From assembly GCF_900128505.1 (NCBI RefSeq), contig NZ_LT669941.1, forward strand, positions 2,291,441-2,355,440: a stretch of 64,000 bases of DNA. The letters are read 5' to 3'. The translations under genes were made by a program, and so were the position numbers. The DNA is from Parabacteroides timonensis (GTDB taxonomy: Bacteria; Bacteroidota; Bacteroidia; Bacteroidales; Tannerellaceae). Each line of letters starts with the position of its first letter. Within the stretch, counting starts at the first letter, position 1. Shown piece by piece: positions 9,720 to 19,500 of this stretch. The notes under the pieces are model-generated. The model had not been told where the DNA came from, ran no database searches, and worked only from the letters and a program-made list of their open reading frames with translations.

Positions 9720-9729
9720 TCTACATTTG
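9698..9729 (+). promoter_or_regulatory. Promoter of the RAYT gene, overlapping the terminator
   Basis: TTTG at 9698-9701 (in the terminator loop), 20 bases, then TACATTTG at 9722-9729. The start codon follows at 9755. Confidence 0.6.
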
Positions 9730-9754
9730 TCCCAACAACCAAACAGTATTAGCT

Positions 9755-10270
9755 ATGAACAATTACAATCCTTTATTACACCACCGTCATAGTATCCGGC
9801 TACAAGGATACGATTACTCCCAAGAAGGCCTATATTTCATAACGATATGCACGCATAATATGCAATGCCTATTTGGCAACATCACCAACGGCCAAATGAT
9901 ATTAAACCAATTTGGCCAAATCATCGAATCCGCCTGCCAACAAATCGAACAACAATCCCCCTACATCCGCTTCAATATCTATTGCATCATGCCCAACCAC
10001 TTCCACGCCATCATCGAAATCACCTCCCCCTGTACGGGCGGTTCGCGAACCGCCCTTTCCCGCCCCACCAAACCCCTCGGCCGCATCATCGGCGCATTCA
10101 AAACAATCACAACCAAAAACATTAATCTTATCAATAACACACCAGGCCAACGATTGTGGCATCGCAATTATTATGAACATATTATCCGCAATGATTACTC
10201 ATATCAGAATATATATAATTATATATTGGAGAATCCGGAGAGGTGGGATAGGGATAAATATAGGAGATGA
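9755..10270 (+). CDS. REP-associated tyrosine transposase (RAYT)
   Basis: Single-copy, IS200/IS605-related HUH enzyme that is thought to move or maintain REP palindromes. The 171-residue protein has the family opening (HHRHSIRLQGYDYSQEGLYF), the metal-binding pair His82-Phe-His84 in IMPNHFHAIIEI, and the tyrosine region WHRNYYEHIIRN (Tyr139/140). Its own coding sequence contains a perfect 20-base REP palindrome (10036-10055) that encodes residues 94-101, and a second copy lies 60 bases downstream. The same palindrome occurs elsewhere in the window, which fits a RAYT-REP relationship. It has its own promoter. The reading frame is intact. Confidence 0.88.
   Translation: MNNYNPLLHHRHSIRLQGYDYSQEGLYFITICTHNMQCLFGNITNGQMILNQFGQIIESACQQIEQQSPYIRFNIYCIMPNHFHAIIEITSPCTGGSRTALSRPTKPLGRIIGAFKTITTKNINLINNTPGQRLWHRNYYEHIIRNDYSYQNIYNYILENPERWDRDKYRR
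10036..10055. repeat. REP palindrome inside the RAYT coding sequence
   Basis: GGGCGGTTCGCGAACCGCCC, a perfect 20-base palindrome, read in frame as part of TGGSRTAL between the HUH motif and the tyrosine motif. Confidence 0.85.
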
Positions 10271-10329
10271 AAGGGGGGATGGAGGCTATGATGGGGATAG
10301 AGGCGATGATGGGGATGGGGCGACGGTAG

Positions 10330-10349
10330 GGGCGGTTCGCGAACCGCCC
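10330..10349. repeat. REP palindrome downstream of RAYT
   Basis: An identical copy of the 20-base palindrome, 60 bases past the RAYT stop and 60 bases past the end of the convergent MATE gene. Confidence 0.85.
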
Positions 10350-10409
10350 GTACAGGGCCTGCCCTATTCAAATAAGCCCCCCATTCAAATAAGCCCCCCT
10401 ATAGCATAT

Positions 10410-11705
10410 TCAGATAGAGGCAAAAGAGCGGCGATGCCACAATCCCCATTGCATAATTCCTCGTAACGATAAATAAATCAAAAACGCCATCCATAATGCA
10501 TGGTTTCCCATTATTCCGTAAAACAGATAATAGACAACGAAGAATGTACCTGAAGCGACCAGCATCGAATAAAGCATCAGGCGGGTAGCTGTAGCCCCGA
10601 TCAGGATGCCATCCCAAAGGAAAGCGGCAAAACCGGCCAATGGGATAGCCAGCACCCAGTAATAATAAGTTCCGGCAGCCTCTATGACTGTCGTGTCGTT
10701 GGTCAATAAGCCCAGAAAGCCTTGACCGCCTATCATATACAGAATTGTAAAGGATAATGATAACCCCCAGCCCCAACGGAATAATAGCCGGATCATCCTT
10801 TGTAATCCATTCCGGTTCTGTGCACCGACATAACGCCCTGTCATCGCTTCGCCGGCATAGGCAAAGCCATCCATGATATAAGAAAACAAGGTGAACAACT
10901 GCATTAATAAGGTATTGACAGCCAATACGACATCCCCCTGCCGCGCCCCTGTCGATGTGAAAAAGGTTGTGACAGCCACCAGGCACAACGTACGGAAAAA
11001 GATATCGCTATTTACCTGAAAGAAACGATGCATAGCTGTCCAGCCCAAAATCTCCCGCCAGCGAAAAGGAATTTTCAATCTTCCGTAATAACGTAGCCAA
11101 AGCAGTAAAGCCATAAAAAGTCCGGCGTATTGGGCAATCAGCGTACCCAATGCCACACCCTCGATCTTCATATCCAACAGATAGACAAAAGCCAGGCTTG
11201 CGACGATATTCACTATATTTTGTGTAATCGCTATAAACATCGGGAAACGGGAATTCTGCATGCCGATAAACCACCCGGCAAAACCATACAACCCCAGTAC
11301 AGCGGGTGCTCCCCATACACAGATACTAAAATAAACCGTAGCCAACTCGCGAACCTCGGCAGTAGCATCTATCAAAAGAAAAGCGACTTTCCGAATCGGA
11401 TACTGAAGCAGTAACAGGCATAAAGCTATAAAAAGCCCTACTCCCACTGCCCTCAACAAAACACGGGTCACCTCGTTCAGATCACGTTTACCAAAAGCCT
11501 GCGAAGTCATCCCACTCGTCCCCATCCGTAGGAAACCAAACAACCAATAGATTATATTAAACAGCATCCCTCCCACTGCGATCGCTCCGATATAGGAAGC
11601 CGATCCCAAGTGTCCCACAATGGCGACATCGATCAGTCCCAATAGAGGAACGGTTATATTTGAGACAATAGAGGGAATTGCCAGTTGAAGTATCTTTTTA
11701 TTCAT
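10410..11705 (-). CDS. MATE-family efflux transporter (DinF-like)
   Basis: Inner-membrane cation-coupled exporter of drugs or toxic metabolites. The 431 residues contain about twelve hydrophobic segments in two halves and begin with the typical MATE opening (LAIPSIVSNITVPLLGLIDVAIVGHLGSA, shown here in parts: IPSIVSN, LIDVAIVGHLG). The second-half equivalent is NSDIFFRTLCLVAVTTFFTS. It is transcribed toward the RAYT gene. A TATCTTTG -7 box on the minus strand (11735-11728) lies about 25 bases upstream of the start. The substrate is unknown. Confidence 0.9.
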   Translation of the reverse strand: MNKKILQLAIPSIVSNITVPLLGLIDVAIVGHLGSASYIGAIAVGGMLFNIIYWLFGFLRMGTSGMTSQAFGKRDLNEVTRVLLRAVGVGLFIALCLLLLQYPIRKVAFLLIDATAEVRELATVYFSICVWGAPAVLGLYGFAGWFIGMQNSRFPMFIAITQNIVNIVASLAFVYLLDMKIEGVALGTLIAQYAGLFMALLLWLRYYGRLKIPFRWREILGWTAMHRFFQVNSDIFFRTLCLVAVTTFFTSTGARQGDVVLAVNTLLMQLFTLFSYIMDGFAYAGEAMTGRYVGAQNRNGLQRMIRLLFRWGWGLSLSFTILYMIGGQGFLGLLTNDTTVIEAAGTYYYWVLAIPLAGFAAFLWDGILIGATATRLMLYSMLVASGTFFVVYYLFYGIMGNHALWMAFLIYLSLRGIMQWGLWHRRSFASI

Positions 11706-11727
11706 ATTACATCCTTATATCGACATA

Positions 11728-11735
11728 CAAAGATA
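11728..11735 (-). promoter_or_regulatory. -7 box of the MATE gene
   Basis: CAAAGATA on the plus strand reads TATCTTTG on the minus strand, 22 bases before the start codon at 11705. The -33 partner is weak (TCTG, about 20 bases upstream). Confidence 0.5.
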
Positions 11736-11767
11736 CAGATTTGTTTGCATTTTATCAGATTTGTATC

Positions 11768-11919
11768 ATCTGCAACAACAATGCCGAACAGCTTTCATAC
11801 AAATGTTTCACTTATTTCATCTGCCATCTGCAACAAATACACATAACACACTATTGAACAGCGAATTTACGGTTGCAGACTCAACGATTTATCTGCAACC
11901 GCATCTGCCACCTGTCACC
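11768..11919. repeat. Cluster of ATCTGC(A/C)AC repeats downstream of the primase-like gene
   Basis: Copies are seen at 11768-11776, 11819-11825 (short), 11826-11834, 11872-11879 (inverted), 11891-11899 and 11903-11911. A related set is found on the other side of the gene at 14023-14124. These bases lie between the MATE promoter and the end of the gene at 11923. Confidence 0.6.
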
Positions 11920-11922
11920 CCT

Positions 11923-14004
11923 TTACTTTATTTTTACGACAGAATAGCAAGTACCGCGTCGGGTACGCCGGGAAGGATACTTGTTTTTCTGCAACAAGCG
12001 ACCGAAATAAGACAACCGTTTATTTCCCAACTTCACACCGCTCATCTTTTGCAGATAAAGGACTATTTCAATCGGAGATAAACATTCACAATCTTCATCC
12101 GGCAAAGCGGGACGGAAATATTGCAAAAGCAATTGTTCTTCAACAGGCATTTGCTGAAAAGCCTCATTATTCTTTGTCGTCGAAAACTCTTCTTCGGAAG
12201 TAAACCAGTAACGCTCGCCGGAAGCCAAAGCGGCTGATGCCTGTGCATACAATTGCTCGTAATTTACCGTAAACGAATGATCGATCGTACCTGTTATTTC
12301 AATACAAATAAAACGGCGGCTTCCGGTCGGGTCGGACAATAAATCGTAATTATTGCAGGTCGCAATGAAAGAAGCATAGCGATGCAGCGCATCGACACTC
12401 CGCTTATAAGGCTGACGGGCATTGACTACCGGCTTTTGAAGGACATGCTTCAAAAAACTTTGATAAGCGGAACTGACCGAGTCGAACTCGTCGATATTAA
12501 TCAGGGCAAAACGACTTAACATCAACTCCGCATTTCGCTTGTTCCCGAAATCAATACTATCGGTATAATATAGACGCAGGGAAGGAGGCAACAAATTCCG
12601 GCACCAGGTAGACTTGCCGCATCCCTGCGGTCCTACCAGCAATGGCAACGAACTGTTCGCATGCAGATGTTCGCGCCTGCGCCAATGCATAACCATACTC
12701 AGAAACCAAATATAAAACAGATCGCGCCAATCCGGATTAGCAGTCGGCAATGTATCTGCCAAAGCACGAATATGATCCTTTCCGTCCCAGACAGGCAAAT
12801 GATCCAGAAAGTCATCCAATGGATGAAAGACCGGTGCGCGATCCGAATAAACATATCGTTTCACATCCCTGTCCCACAATGCCAACCCTTCGGCCTGTGC
12901 ATTCAGCCCGATACTATTCAATACGGTATCTGTTATCGGAGCAAACTGAATATAATAAGATCCGCGGGCACGAAACTCGACCTCCCCGGTCAGCATATTA
13001 CGCCGGAATTCATACCGACGCTTCATAAACTCATCCGTTTTAACAGCCATCAATTGCTCCTGGGGTACAGTAAACTTCTTCCCGAAATTCCTGGATAATT
13101 GATAAGCCGTATGTATCGTTTCCCTTATTTCCTCTTCAAAAAACTTCAGATCCTGGTATATCATCGTCCAGCGGACAGCATCTTCTTCCGGAATACCCGA
13201 ATGGAAACAGTTTTCAGCCAACCGGATCAGAAAAGGCCTTACCTCCCTCCCTTCGTCCAGCCCTCCGGTCTTGTCCAATGCATCCTGTACACAGGCATTA
13301 TACAAACGGGAAATAATATGGCTACGCTCATAACCGGGCATCAATCGCAGTAACGGGTCTTCATTTTTCTCAACCGCCTCCCTGTAAGTAATTTCAGAAG
13401 ACAATTGCATCGGTTGTTCCAATGTCAATGGGATAGCCGAAGGATTATAATAAAGTTCCGGATCATACGAGAACCTGCACCCTTGCTCCAAAGACGGATT
13501 TTCAAACAGGATATCACATTGCAACTGGCCACGGTAATAATTCACCGCACGCCGGCAGGCTGCCGCATGAAACAATTCTGCCAACTCTTTCGTTTGTGGC
13601 AAAGAACCATCCGGCAGGGTAAACGGAACCAGTATTTTCACACTTTTGCCACTCGATCCGGCAAAAGCCGCCAGTGTCTGCGGAGCTTCCGAAGCTAATT
13701 TCTTTATTTTTTCCACTTCCCTACGATCTGCCAGGTTATTGACCTGTACCAAAACGACTCCATTGTACGAGCTGAAATACAGTTCATTCTCTTTTTTCCT
13801 GAACTTAGCAGCAAACAGTAAAACAGGGATCTTATCGGCATGGACATTTTTACGACCAGGCATTATACTTTTCAGTGACTCTCTCAACAATACTATTTCT
13901 CTGCTGTACTTTTCATTGGCCATCGTTGCCATTACAGCCTCCAACTCTATATTTTTCAGCGACTTACCATCGCCTTTCATCTGTGTTACTTTCATAAATA
14001 CCAT
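11923..14004 (-). CDS. VirE-N / VapE-like primase-helicase protein
   Basis: The 693-residue protein has the two-part layout of a Bacteroidales family: an N-terminal BT4734/VirE-N-like primase-type domain (about residues 35-250) and a C-terminal VapE-type P-loop ATPase. Seen are a Walker A GPQGCGKST (about residues 460-468), an acidic Walker B-like LINIDEFD, and SFIATCNNYDLLSDPTGSRRF, which resembles the sensor region of VapE and phage primase-helicases. These enzymes occur in phages, plasmids and islands, and the chromosomal copies are paired with an HU-like gene, as here (14152). The job in the cell is unknown. It may be a remnant replication module. The short Met4 start (13995) is also possible. 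Confidence 0.82.
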   Translation of the reverse strand: MVFMKVTQMKGDGKSLKNIELEAVMATMANEKYSREIVLLRESLKSIMPGRKNVHADKIPVLLFAAKFRKKENELYFSSYNGVVLVQVNNLADRREVEKIKKLASEAPQTLAAFAGSSGKSVKILVPFTLPDGSLPQTKELAELFHAAACRRAVNYYRGQLQCDILFENPSLEQGCRFSYDPELYYNPSAIPLTLEQPMQLSSEITYREAVEKNEDPLLRLMPGYERSHIISRLYNACVQDALDKTGGLDEGREVRPFLIRLAENCFHSGIPEEDAVRWTMIYQDLKFFEEEIRETIHTAYQLSRNFGKKFTVPQEQLMAVKTDEFMKRRYEFRRNMLTGEVEFRARGSYYIQFAPITDTVLNSIGLNAQAEGLALWDRDVKRYVYSDRAPVFHPLDDFLDHLPVWDGKDHIRALADTLPTANPDWRDLFYIWFLSMVMHWRRREHLHANSSLPLLVGPQGCGKSTWCRNLLPPSLRLYYTDSIDFGNKRNAELMLSRFALINIDEFDSVSSAYQSFLKHVLQKPVVNARQPYKRSVDALHRYASFIATCNNYDLLSDPTGSRRFICIEITGTIDHSFTVNYEQLYAQASAALASGERYWFTSEEEFSTTKNNEAFQQMPVEEQLLLQYFRPALPDEDCECLSPIEIVLYLQKMSGVKLGNKRLSYFGRLLQKNKYPSRRTRRGTCYSVVKIK

Positions 14005-14022
14005 TTATTTTATTTGTGGCGT

Positions 14023-14124
14023 GTGACAGATGACAGATATCGTTGCAGATAACACCTCATCATCTGCCACACCTAACAAATTATCCTTCAACCATCTACC
14101 ACCGATAGTGGCAGATGACAGATA
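14023..14124. repeat. Cluster of GTKRCAGAT repeats between the HU-like and primase-like genes
   Basis: GTGACAGATGACAGATA (14023-14039) and GTGGCAGATGACAGATA (14108-14124) are near-identical 17-base copies. GTTGCAGAT (14042-14050), ATCTGCCAC (14062-14070) and ATCTACCAC (14094-14102) are further related half-sites in both orientations. Confidence 0.65.
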
Positions 14125-14151
14125 AATTCCCAAAACTTTATGTATAAACGA

Positions 14152-14538
14152 TTATTTCAGCTTCGTAAACTCTATATCGCTCAGCTTTTCTTTTAGTTTC
14201 GGACTGGGTTTAAAGCTGATACTTTTCAATTTGATGGACTCGGCACGTACCTTGGAAGGAACTTCCACCTCCCGGTTCGGTTGGGCGGTGATACTGAACG
14301 TGCCCAAACCGTCTATTGTAACGGTGTAGCCATCTTTCAGATGAAATGCGATCATACGGGTCAGGTTTTCGATCATCCCTTTCACCTCCCCGTAGTTGAA
14401 GGTGCTCATATCGGCCATCTGATTGGCCAGGGCGTCGAGATTTACATTACCGTAACTTACGGTGGTTACTGAGTACTTCACCTGCTCTTTGTCGGTGATA
14501 TTGTCATTGATTTTCGTGAGTTTGTACCTTACAGCCAT
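14152..14538 (-). CDS. HU-family DNA-binding protein (HU_rel / HU-HIG type)
   Basis: A 128-residue histone-like protein of the Bacteroidales HU-related family. Seen are the N-terminal MAVRYKLTKINDN extension, a central dimerisation helix region, and DGYTVTIDGLGTFSITAQ, which matches the HU core before the DNA-binding arm. The arm region (about residues 88-105) and the C-terminal SFKPSPKLKEKL follow. It is longer than the 90-residue HU. It lies upstream of, and in the same direction as, the primase-like gene, so the two probably form an operon. A 22-bp-period repeat array lies upstream of its start. Confidence 0.88.
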   Translation of the reverse strand: MAVRYKLTKINDNITDKEQVKYSVTTVSYGNVNLDALANQMADMSTFNYGEVKGMIENLTRMIAFHLKDGYTVTIDGLGTFSITAQPNREVEVPSKVRAESIKLKSISFKPSPKLKEKLSDIEFTKLK

Positions 14539-14617
14539 GCGGTTCCCTTTCTTTTAGATTTAATATTACTACTAGTTATGTCAAAGGTTACTACCTTTTA
14601 TCTCTTTAGTCACTAGT

Positions 14618-14717
14618 TAGTAATACTACCCTGTACAGGATAATTGAATAGGGTGTACAGGGTGGCTTGGCAAGGTGTACAGGATAGTCAGCCAGGGTGT
14701 ACAAGATAGTAATACTA
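14618..14717. repeat. Four 22-bp-spaced GTGTACAGGATAGT repeats flanked by TAGTAATACTA
   Basis: Copies start at 14631, 14653, 14675 and 14697, exactly 22 bases apart: CTGTACAGGATAAT, GTGTACAGGGTGGC, GTGTACAGGATAGT and GTGTACAAGATAGT. The near-palindrome TAGTAATACTA occurs at both borders (14618-14628 and 14707-14717). The layout recalls iterons or a cooperative operator. Confidence 0.8.
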
Positions 14718-14790
14718 AGTTGGGACTAAAGATATAAAATATAACGAGAAAAGCAATAGTTTGTAAGAAGTTTATTTCTAAAAACAAACA

Positions 14791-14845
14791 AAGGAAGAGC
14801 CTCCAGCTTGTCATCGCAATGACTACGGCTTTCCGACTCTTCCTT
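14791..14845 (-). terminator. Nested hairpin after susD pair 2
   Basis: AAGGAAGAG at 14791-14799 pairs with CTCTTCCTT at 14837-14845, and an inner TCAT/ATGA hairpin lies near 14810-14822. It starts about 50 bases past the susD stop on the minus strand. Confidence 0.6.
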
Positions 14846-14897
14846 CATTATACATCAAGATATTATTTTATCTCGATAAGAAGAATAATAGGATCAA

Positions 14898-16508
14898 TTA
14901 ATAACCCGGATTCTGTGCCAGATTCGGATTCTTGTCTCTACTGGTCTGCGGAATCGGCAGATAGCGGTTCTTCACGGCGAACTGACGGTTTTCGATAAGC
15001 GCTTCACCATTGATAACGGCACGCTTGTAAGGATCAGTTTCGCTGTAATTGATTGTACCGGTAATGCGGTTCAACGGACCGTTCAGCAATGTTTCAGCCA
15101 ACATCTTACCGTTGGTATCTTTCCAACGCAGAATATCAGCACGACGCACACCTTCACCAGCCAACTCAATACAACGTTCGCGACGAATCAGTTCACGCAG
15201 GCTTTCTTTTGTACTATATTTAGCACGGTCTACTGCCGGCATGCCTGCACGGCTACGGATCTGATCCAGGTAGCTATACACCTGATCGGAAGGACCGTCC
15301 AATTCGTTGGCTGCTTCGGCATACGTAAGCAATACTTCAGCATAACGGAACACGATTACACAAGTTCCGGTGCTCCAAATATTAGGATATTGTTCAAACG
15401 GATCCAAGTATTTAGCCCAAGTCAAAGATGTCTTAGAAGCATTATCTGTATAAGTTGGATAGTTGATGTTCTTCGTCTTGCCATCAGATTCTAATTCATC
15501 CAATGTATTCAAGACTTCACCTTTCCAGTCCTGTCCCGGATACAAGATTGTCATATCCATACGCGGGTCACGATTGGCAAACGGATGAGCTGCGTCATAC
15601 AAACTAGACTCTTCTTTTGTCTTTCCGTCTGTCATTTCATACATATCTACCAAATTCTGTGTCGGAACGATAGACGACCAGCCACCATCCTTATTGTTAT
15701 ACATCTGACCAATTGTACCCAAACCGAATGTATTCGGAATGCGTTGGTCAGCAATGATAACCTCTTTCGAATCGACACCTGTCAATCTAAACAGATTTTC
15801 ATAATCCGCATCCAGTTCATATTGCTTCAGGTCGATGATAGCCTGTGCAGCTTCCTTGGCTTTCTGCCATTCGCCATAATAAAGGGCTTCGCGCATCTTG
15901 ATAGCCAAGACACCGCCCTTGGCAATACGTCCGCGTGCAGCAGGCGTTTCGCTGATACCGGCCAAAGCATCTTCCAAATCTTGAGCAATCTGGGCACGTA
16001 CTTCTTCTTCCGTATTACGAGGCACCTGTGCTTCTTCAGCTGTCAGATAAGAATCGATGATGGGCACACCACCATACCACCAGTTCAACAAGAAATACTT
16101 GTAAGCACGGATCGCCTTTGCCTGTGCAATCAAGTCGTTCTTTGTTGCTTCCGACTTAAATTCTACATTATCGATATTCTCCAAGACCGTATTACAACGA
16201 CGGATAATAGTAAAGTCATAGAACGAAGCACCCGGATTACCGCTGGACAAAGAGCCGTCTCCCCAAGGACGCCATCCTTCCCACGAGAAGTTGTTATAGC
16301 CAATATCAGAACCACAGTCGAGATATAACAACGATCCTGCATCCCACAGCCCGTTATAACATCCAACCACAAAACTCTCTGCATCTTCTTCTGTCTGCCA
16401 AGTGGTAGAAGGCGACAATGCATCATGTGGTGCTGTATCTAAAAAGTCAGAGCAAGAAGTAGAGAAAAGCGCTACTCCTGCCAATAAATATATAGATAAT
16501 CGTTTCAT
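14898..16508 (-). CDS. SusD/RagB-family surface lipoprotein (pair 2)
   Basis: Substrate-binding lipoprotein partner of the SusC encoded just upstream. The start at 16508 (ATG, MKRLSIYLLAGVALFSTSC) is preferred to a TTG at 16517. It gives 536 residues with the lipidated Cys19. Typical RagB/SusD features follow: CSDFLDTAPHDALSP after the lipobox, AIRAYKYFLLNWWYGGVPII, and a C-terminal LIRRERCIELAGEGVRRADI and RYLPIPQTSRDKNPNLAQNP. No carbohydrase is adjacent, so the ligand is unknown. Expression should follow the orientation of the invertible segment upstream of susC. Confidence 0.94.
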   Translation of the reverse strand: MKRLSIYLLAGVALFSTSCSDFLDTAPHDALSPSTTWQTEEDAESFVVGCYNGLWDAGSLLYLDCGSDIGYNNFSWEGWRPWGDGSLSSGNPGASFYDFTIIRRCNTVLENIDNVEFKSEATKNDLIAQAKAIRAYKYFLLNWWYGGVPIIDSYLTAEEAQVPRNTEEEVRAQIAQDLEDALAGISETPAARGRIAKGGVLAIKMREALYYGEWQKAKEAAQAIIDLKQYELDADYENLFRLTGVDSKEVIIADQRIPNTFGLGTIGQMYNNKDGGWSSIVPTQNLVDMYEMTDGKTKEESSLYDAAHPFANRDPRMDMTILYPGQDWKGEVLNTLDELESDGKTKNINYPTYTDNASKTSLTWAKYLDPFEQYPNIWSTGTCVIVFRYAEVLLTYAEAANELDGPSDQVYSYLDQIRSRAGMPAVDRAKYSTKESLRELIRRERCIELAGEGVRRADILRWKDTNGKMLAETLLNGPLNRITGTINYSETDPYKRAVINGEALIENRQFAVKNRYLPIPQTSRDKNPNLAQNPGY

Positions 16509-16542
16509 AAAATTCAACTTATATTAGATAGTCATTAATCAT

Positions 16543-19500
16543 TTAGAAGGTCACATTAACACCGAATGAATGAGTTGTAGACAGCGGATAGCTTGACAAA
16601 CGTGTACTTACTGTTTCCGGGTCTACATTCAGCGGCATAGAATCGAATGTCAACAGGTTTTCTGCTGAATAGTACACTCTCAAACTCTGGATACCCGCCT
16701 TTTCCAGGATACTCTTCGGGAAGGTGTAGCCCAGCTGTGCAGTCTTCAGACGCAGGTAGCTTGTGTTCATTACCCAGAAATCAGAGAATACGACAGAGGC
16801 TTCACTCGGAGACATACGGGCTTCTGCCACGCGCGGCATGCTTGCGTTCTTGTTTTCAGGTGTCCATGAGTCCAGCCATGCGGTTGACGGGTGGCCTGCA
16901 CTACCGGAAAATTCACCGAAGGCTTCTTTTGTATAAGCGAAACCAACGTTGGCAGCACCGGTAAAGTTCAGTGTCAAGTCGAAGTTCTTATAGCCGGCAT
17001 TCACGTTCAGACCGAAGGTCATCACCGGATCTTTTGTCTTATACAGTTCGCGGTCTTCCGCTGTGATCTTACCGTCGCCATTTGTATCGACATATTTCAA
17101 GTCACCACCCTTGAACTGCAAACCGAACGGATAACCATCCTGTTTGGAGTATTTATCCATCCATGCCTGTGCTTCTTCATCAGATTGGAAGAATCCGTCT
17201 GTACGGTACACATACCATGAGTTGATAGGCGAACCTACCTGGCGCATAAAGTCGCCATCGGCCATACGTTCCACACCACCCAGGTTTTCGATCTTATTCT
17301 TATTGTATGCGAAGTTACCGACAACGCCTAACTTCCAGTCCCCCCATTGGTTGGCATAGCCCAACTGAATTTCCACACCACGGTTGCGCATAGCACCTAC
17401 GTTGTCCTTATAAGCACCCAAAGCAAATTCGGTCGGGACGGGCACTTCCATGATAATATCCGTTGTCTTACGATCGTAATAGTCGAAAGTGAAGCTGATC
17501 TTATTGTTGATCATAGCGTCGATACCCAAGCCCCAGGTTGTTGACTTTTCCCATGAGAGGTCTTCAATCTTATAGCTTCCCTGATAATAACCGGTTGTCA
17601 GCGCACCACCCATCGGATAGTTTGCCCCCAAGTTGTAAGTGTTCAACCAAGGATAGAAGTCGCCTCCGGTCGGAGTTCCGTCGCTCAACGCATCCTGGTT
17701 ACCCAACATACCCCACGAACCGCGAATCTTCAAGCTGTTCAGCCAATCTTTTGTATTTTCCATGAAGCTTTCTTCGCTGATACGCCATGCACCGGAGAAA
17801 GAAGGGAAATATCCCCAACGATGTCCGGGAGCAAAACGGGAAGAAGCATCCGCACGGAAGTTGGCTTCCAGCAAATATTTTCCGGCATAATCATAGTTGA
17901 TACGACCGAAGTAAGAAAGCATAGCCAGTTCGCGTGTAAATCCGGAGTTGGTCTGAGTGGCCGTAGCACCGGCATTCATATCGTCCAATTCGTTGTTCGG
18001 GAAATTTTCACGATACATACTGTTATAGCGTACGTCGTATTGCTCAACATGATAACCCAACATAGCTTTCAGATTATGCAACTGCCCGAATGTCTTGTCG
18101 TAGTTCAACAGGGCGTCGAAGTTGTAGCGTGTCCAGTTGGTGAAGCGTTCTTCGAGGCTGTTCGGACGGTTCGCCTGTGTCGGGTCTTCGGCCACCTTCT
18201 TAACAAAAGCCTTGAAATGCTGGTCGTCATTCACATACGAACCGGAGAGGGTTGCCTTCAAGCCATCGATAATCTGATAGTCAACGGCCAATGATCCGGT
18301 GAAGTTCTGATTGTATTTATCGACTGTCTGTCCGGAATCCAGCCAGGCTATCGGGTTACCGTCGTTTGTTGCACCGTATGTTCCGTCTTCATTATAAATA
18401 GGAATCATCGGGCTTAGGATGTTCAATTGACGAATAATCTGGTCAGACCAGCCACCTCCATAGTTGGAATTCGGGTCTTTGTAGTCGTTCTTGATATAAG
18501 CCATGTTCAAACGAACTGTCAACTTCTTGGTGATATTCATGTCCAGGTTGGCACGGCCGTTGAACTGTTTACGTTCTGAATTCGGTAGAATACCAGTCTG
18601 TCCCAAATAGCCGACAGAGGCCATATATTTGGTGTTTTCAGTACCACCACTCACGTTGACATTGTGTTTGTGCAACACACCGGTCTGATAAGCGGCATCG
18701 TTCCAGTCTGTGTTCGGGTGTCCGTATGGGTCAGAGCCATCTTGGAACAGACGAATGTCTTCGTCGCTATAGCGGTGAGGCAATCCGTTGTTCTCGTCGA
18801 TGCGGTTGTACAGCATGGCATATTCGGCAGAGCTGACACGTTCGATCACTGAAGTCGGGTTTGACACACCGACATATCCATTATAAGAAATACGGGGAGC
18901 ACCGGTTTTACCACGTTTTGTAGTAATCAAGATTACCCCGTTGGAAGCCTTCGAACCGTAGATAGCAGCAGAAGAAGCATCCTTCAAAACTGAAATGCTT
19001 TCAATGTCATTCGGGTCTACACTATCCATCGAGCCACTTTCGATACCATCAATCAGGATGTAAGGAGAAGCATTGTTCAAGGTTCCGACACCGCGGATAC
19101 GGATATTACTACCGTCCTCACCCGGACGACCTTCACCAGCCGTAATTGTCACACCCGGCATCAAACCTTGCAGACCGGATGATACGTTAGAAATCGGACG
19201 GTTTGTTAATTCGTCGCTTGCAACAGATGCAACGGCACCCGAAAGATTCGCTTTTTGCTGAGTACCATAACCGACAACGACTACTTCATCCAACTTCTGT
19301 GTGTCTTCTTCCAAAGAGACATTCAAGGTTGCCTGTCCTGTGTACTTGATTTCCTGCGTCAGATAGCCGATGAAGGAAATCTGGATCACATCTCCGTTTT
19401 TAACATCCAGTACAAAGTTACCATCCATGTCAGTAACTGTTCCATTTGTCGTTCCTTTCACGACAACAGAAGCACCGGCAACAGGGCCAAAAACATCATT

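Larger units (their letters stand above)
14539..14897. other. Intergenic region with iteron-like array and terminator
   Basis: 359 bases between the HU-like gene and susD pair 2, both on the minus strand. It contains a four-copy, 22-bp-period array (14631-14710) flanked by TAGTAATACTA boxes, and a nested hairpin at 14791-14845. No gene was seen. Confidence 0.7.

Noticed and set aside
9902..10466. Overlapping open frames on both strands around the RAYT gene
   Set aside because: They are products of the low-stop REP palindromes (repeated VREPP-type peptides) and of a biased codon pattern; the RAYT frame has all the family motifs.
14618..14717. CRISPR array
   Set aside because: The units are 14 bases with 8-base gaps, the copies diverge, and no cas genes are present; spacers would be far too short.
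16509..16517. TTG start giving a longer SusD
   Set aside because: The ATG three codons downstream begins a clean lipoprotein signal.
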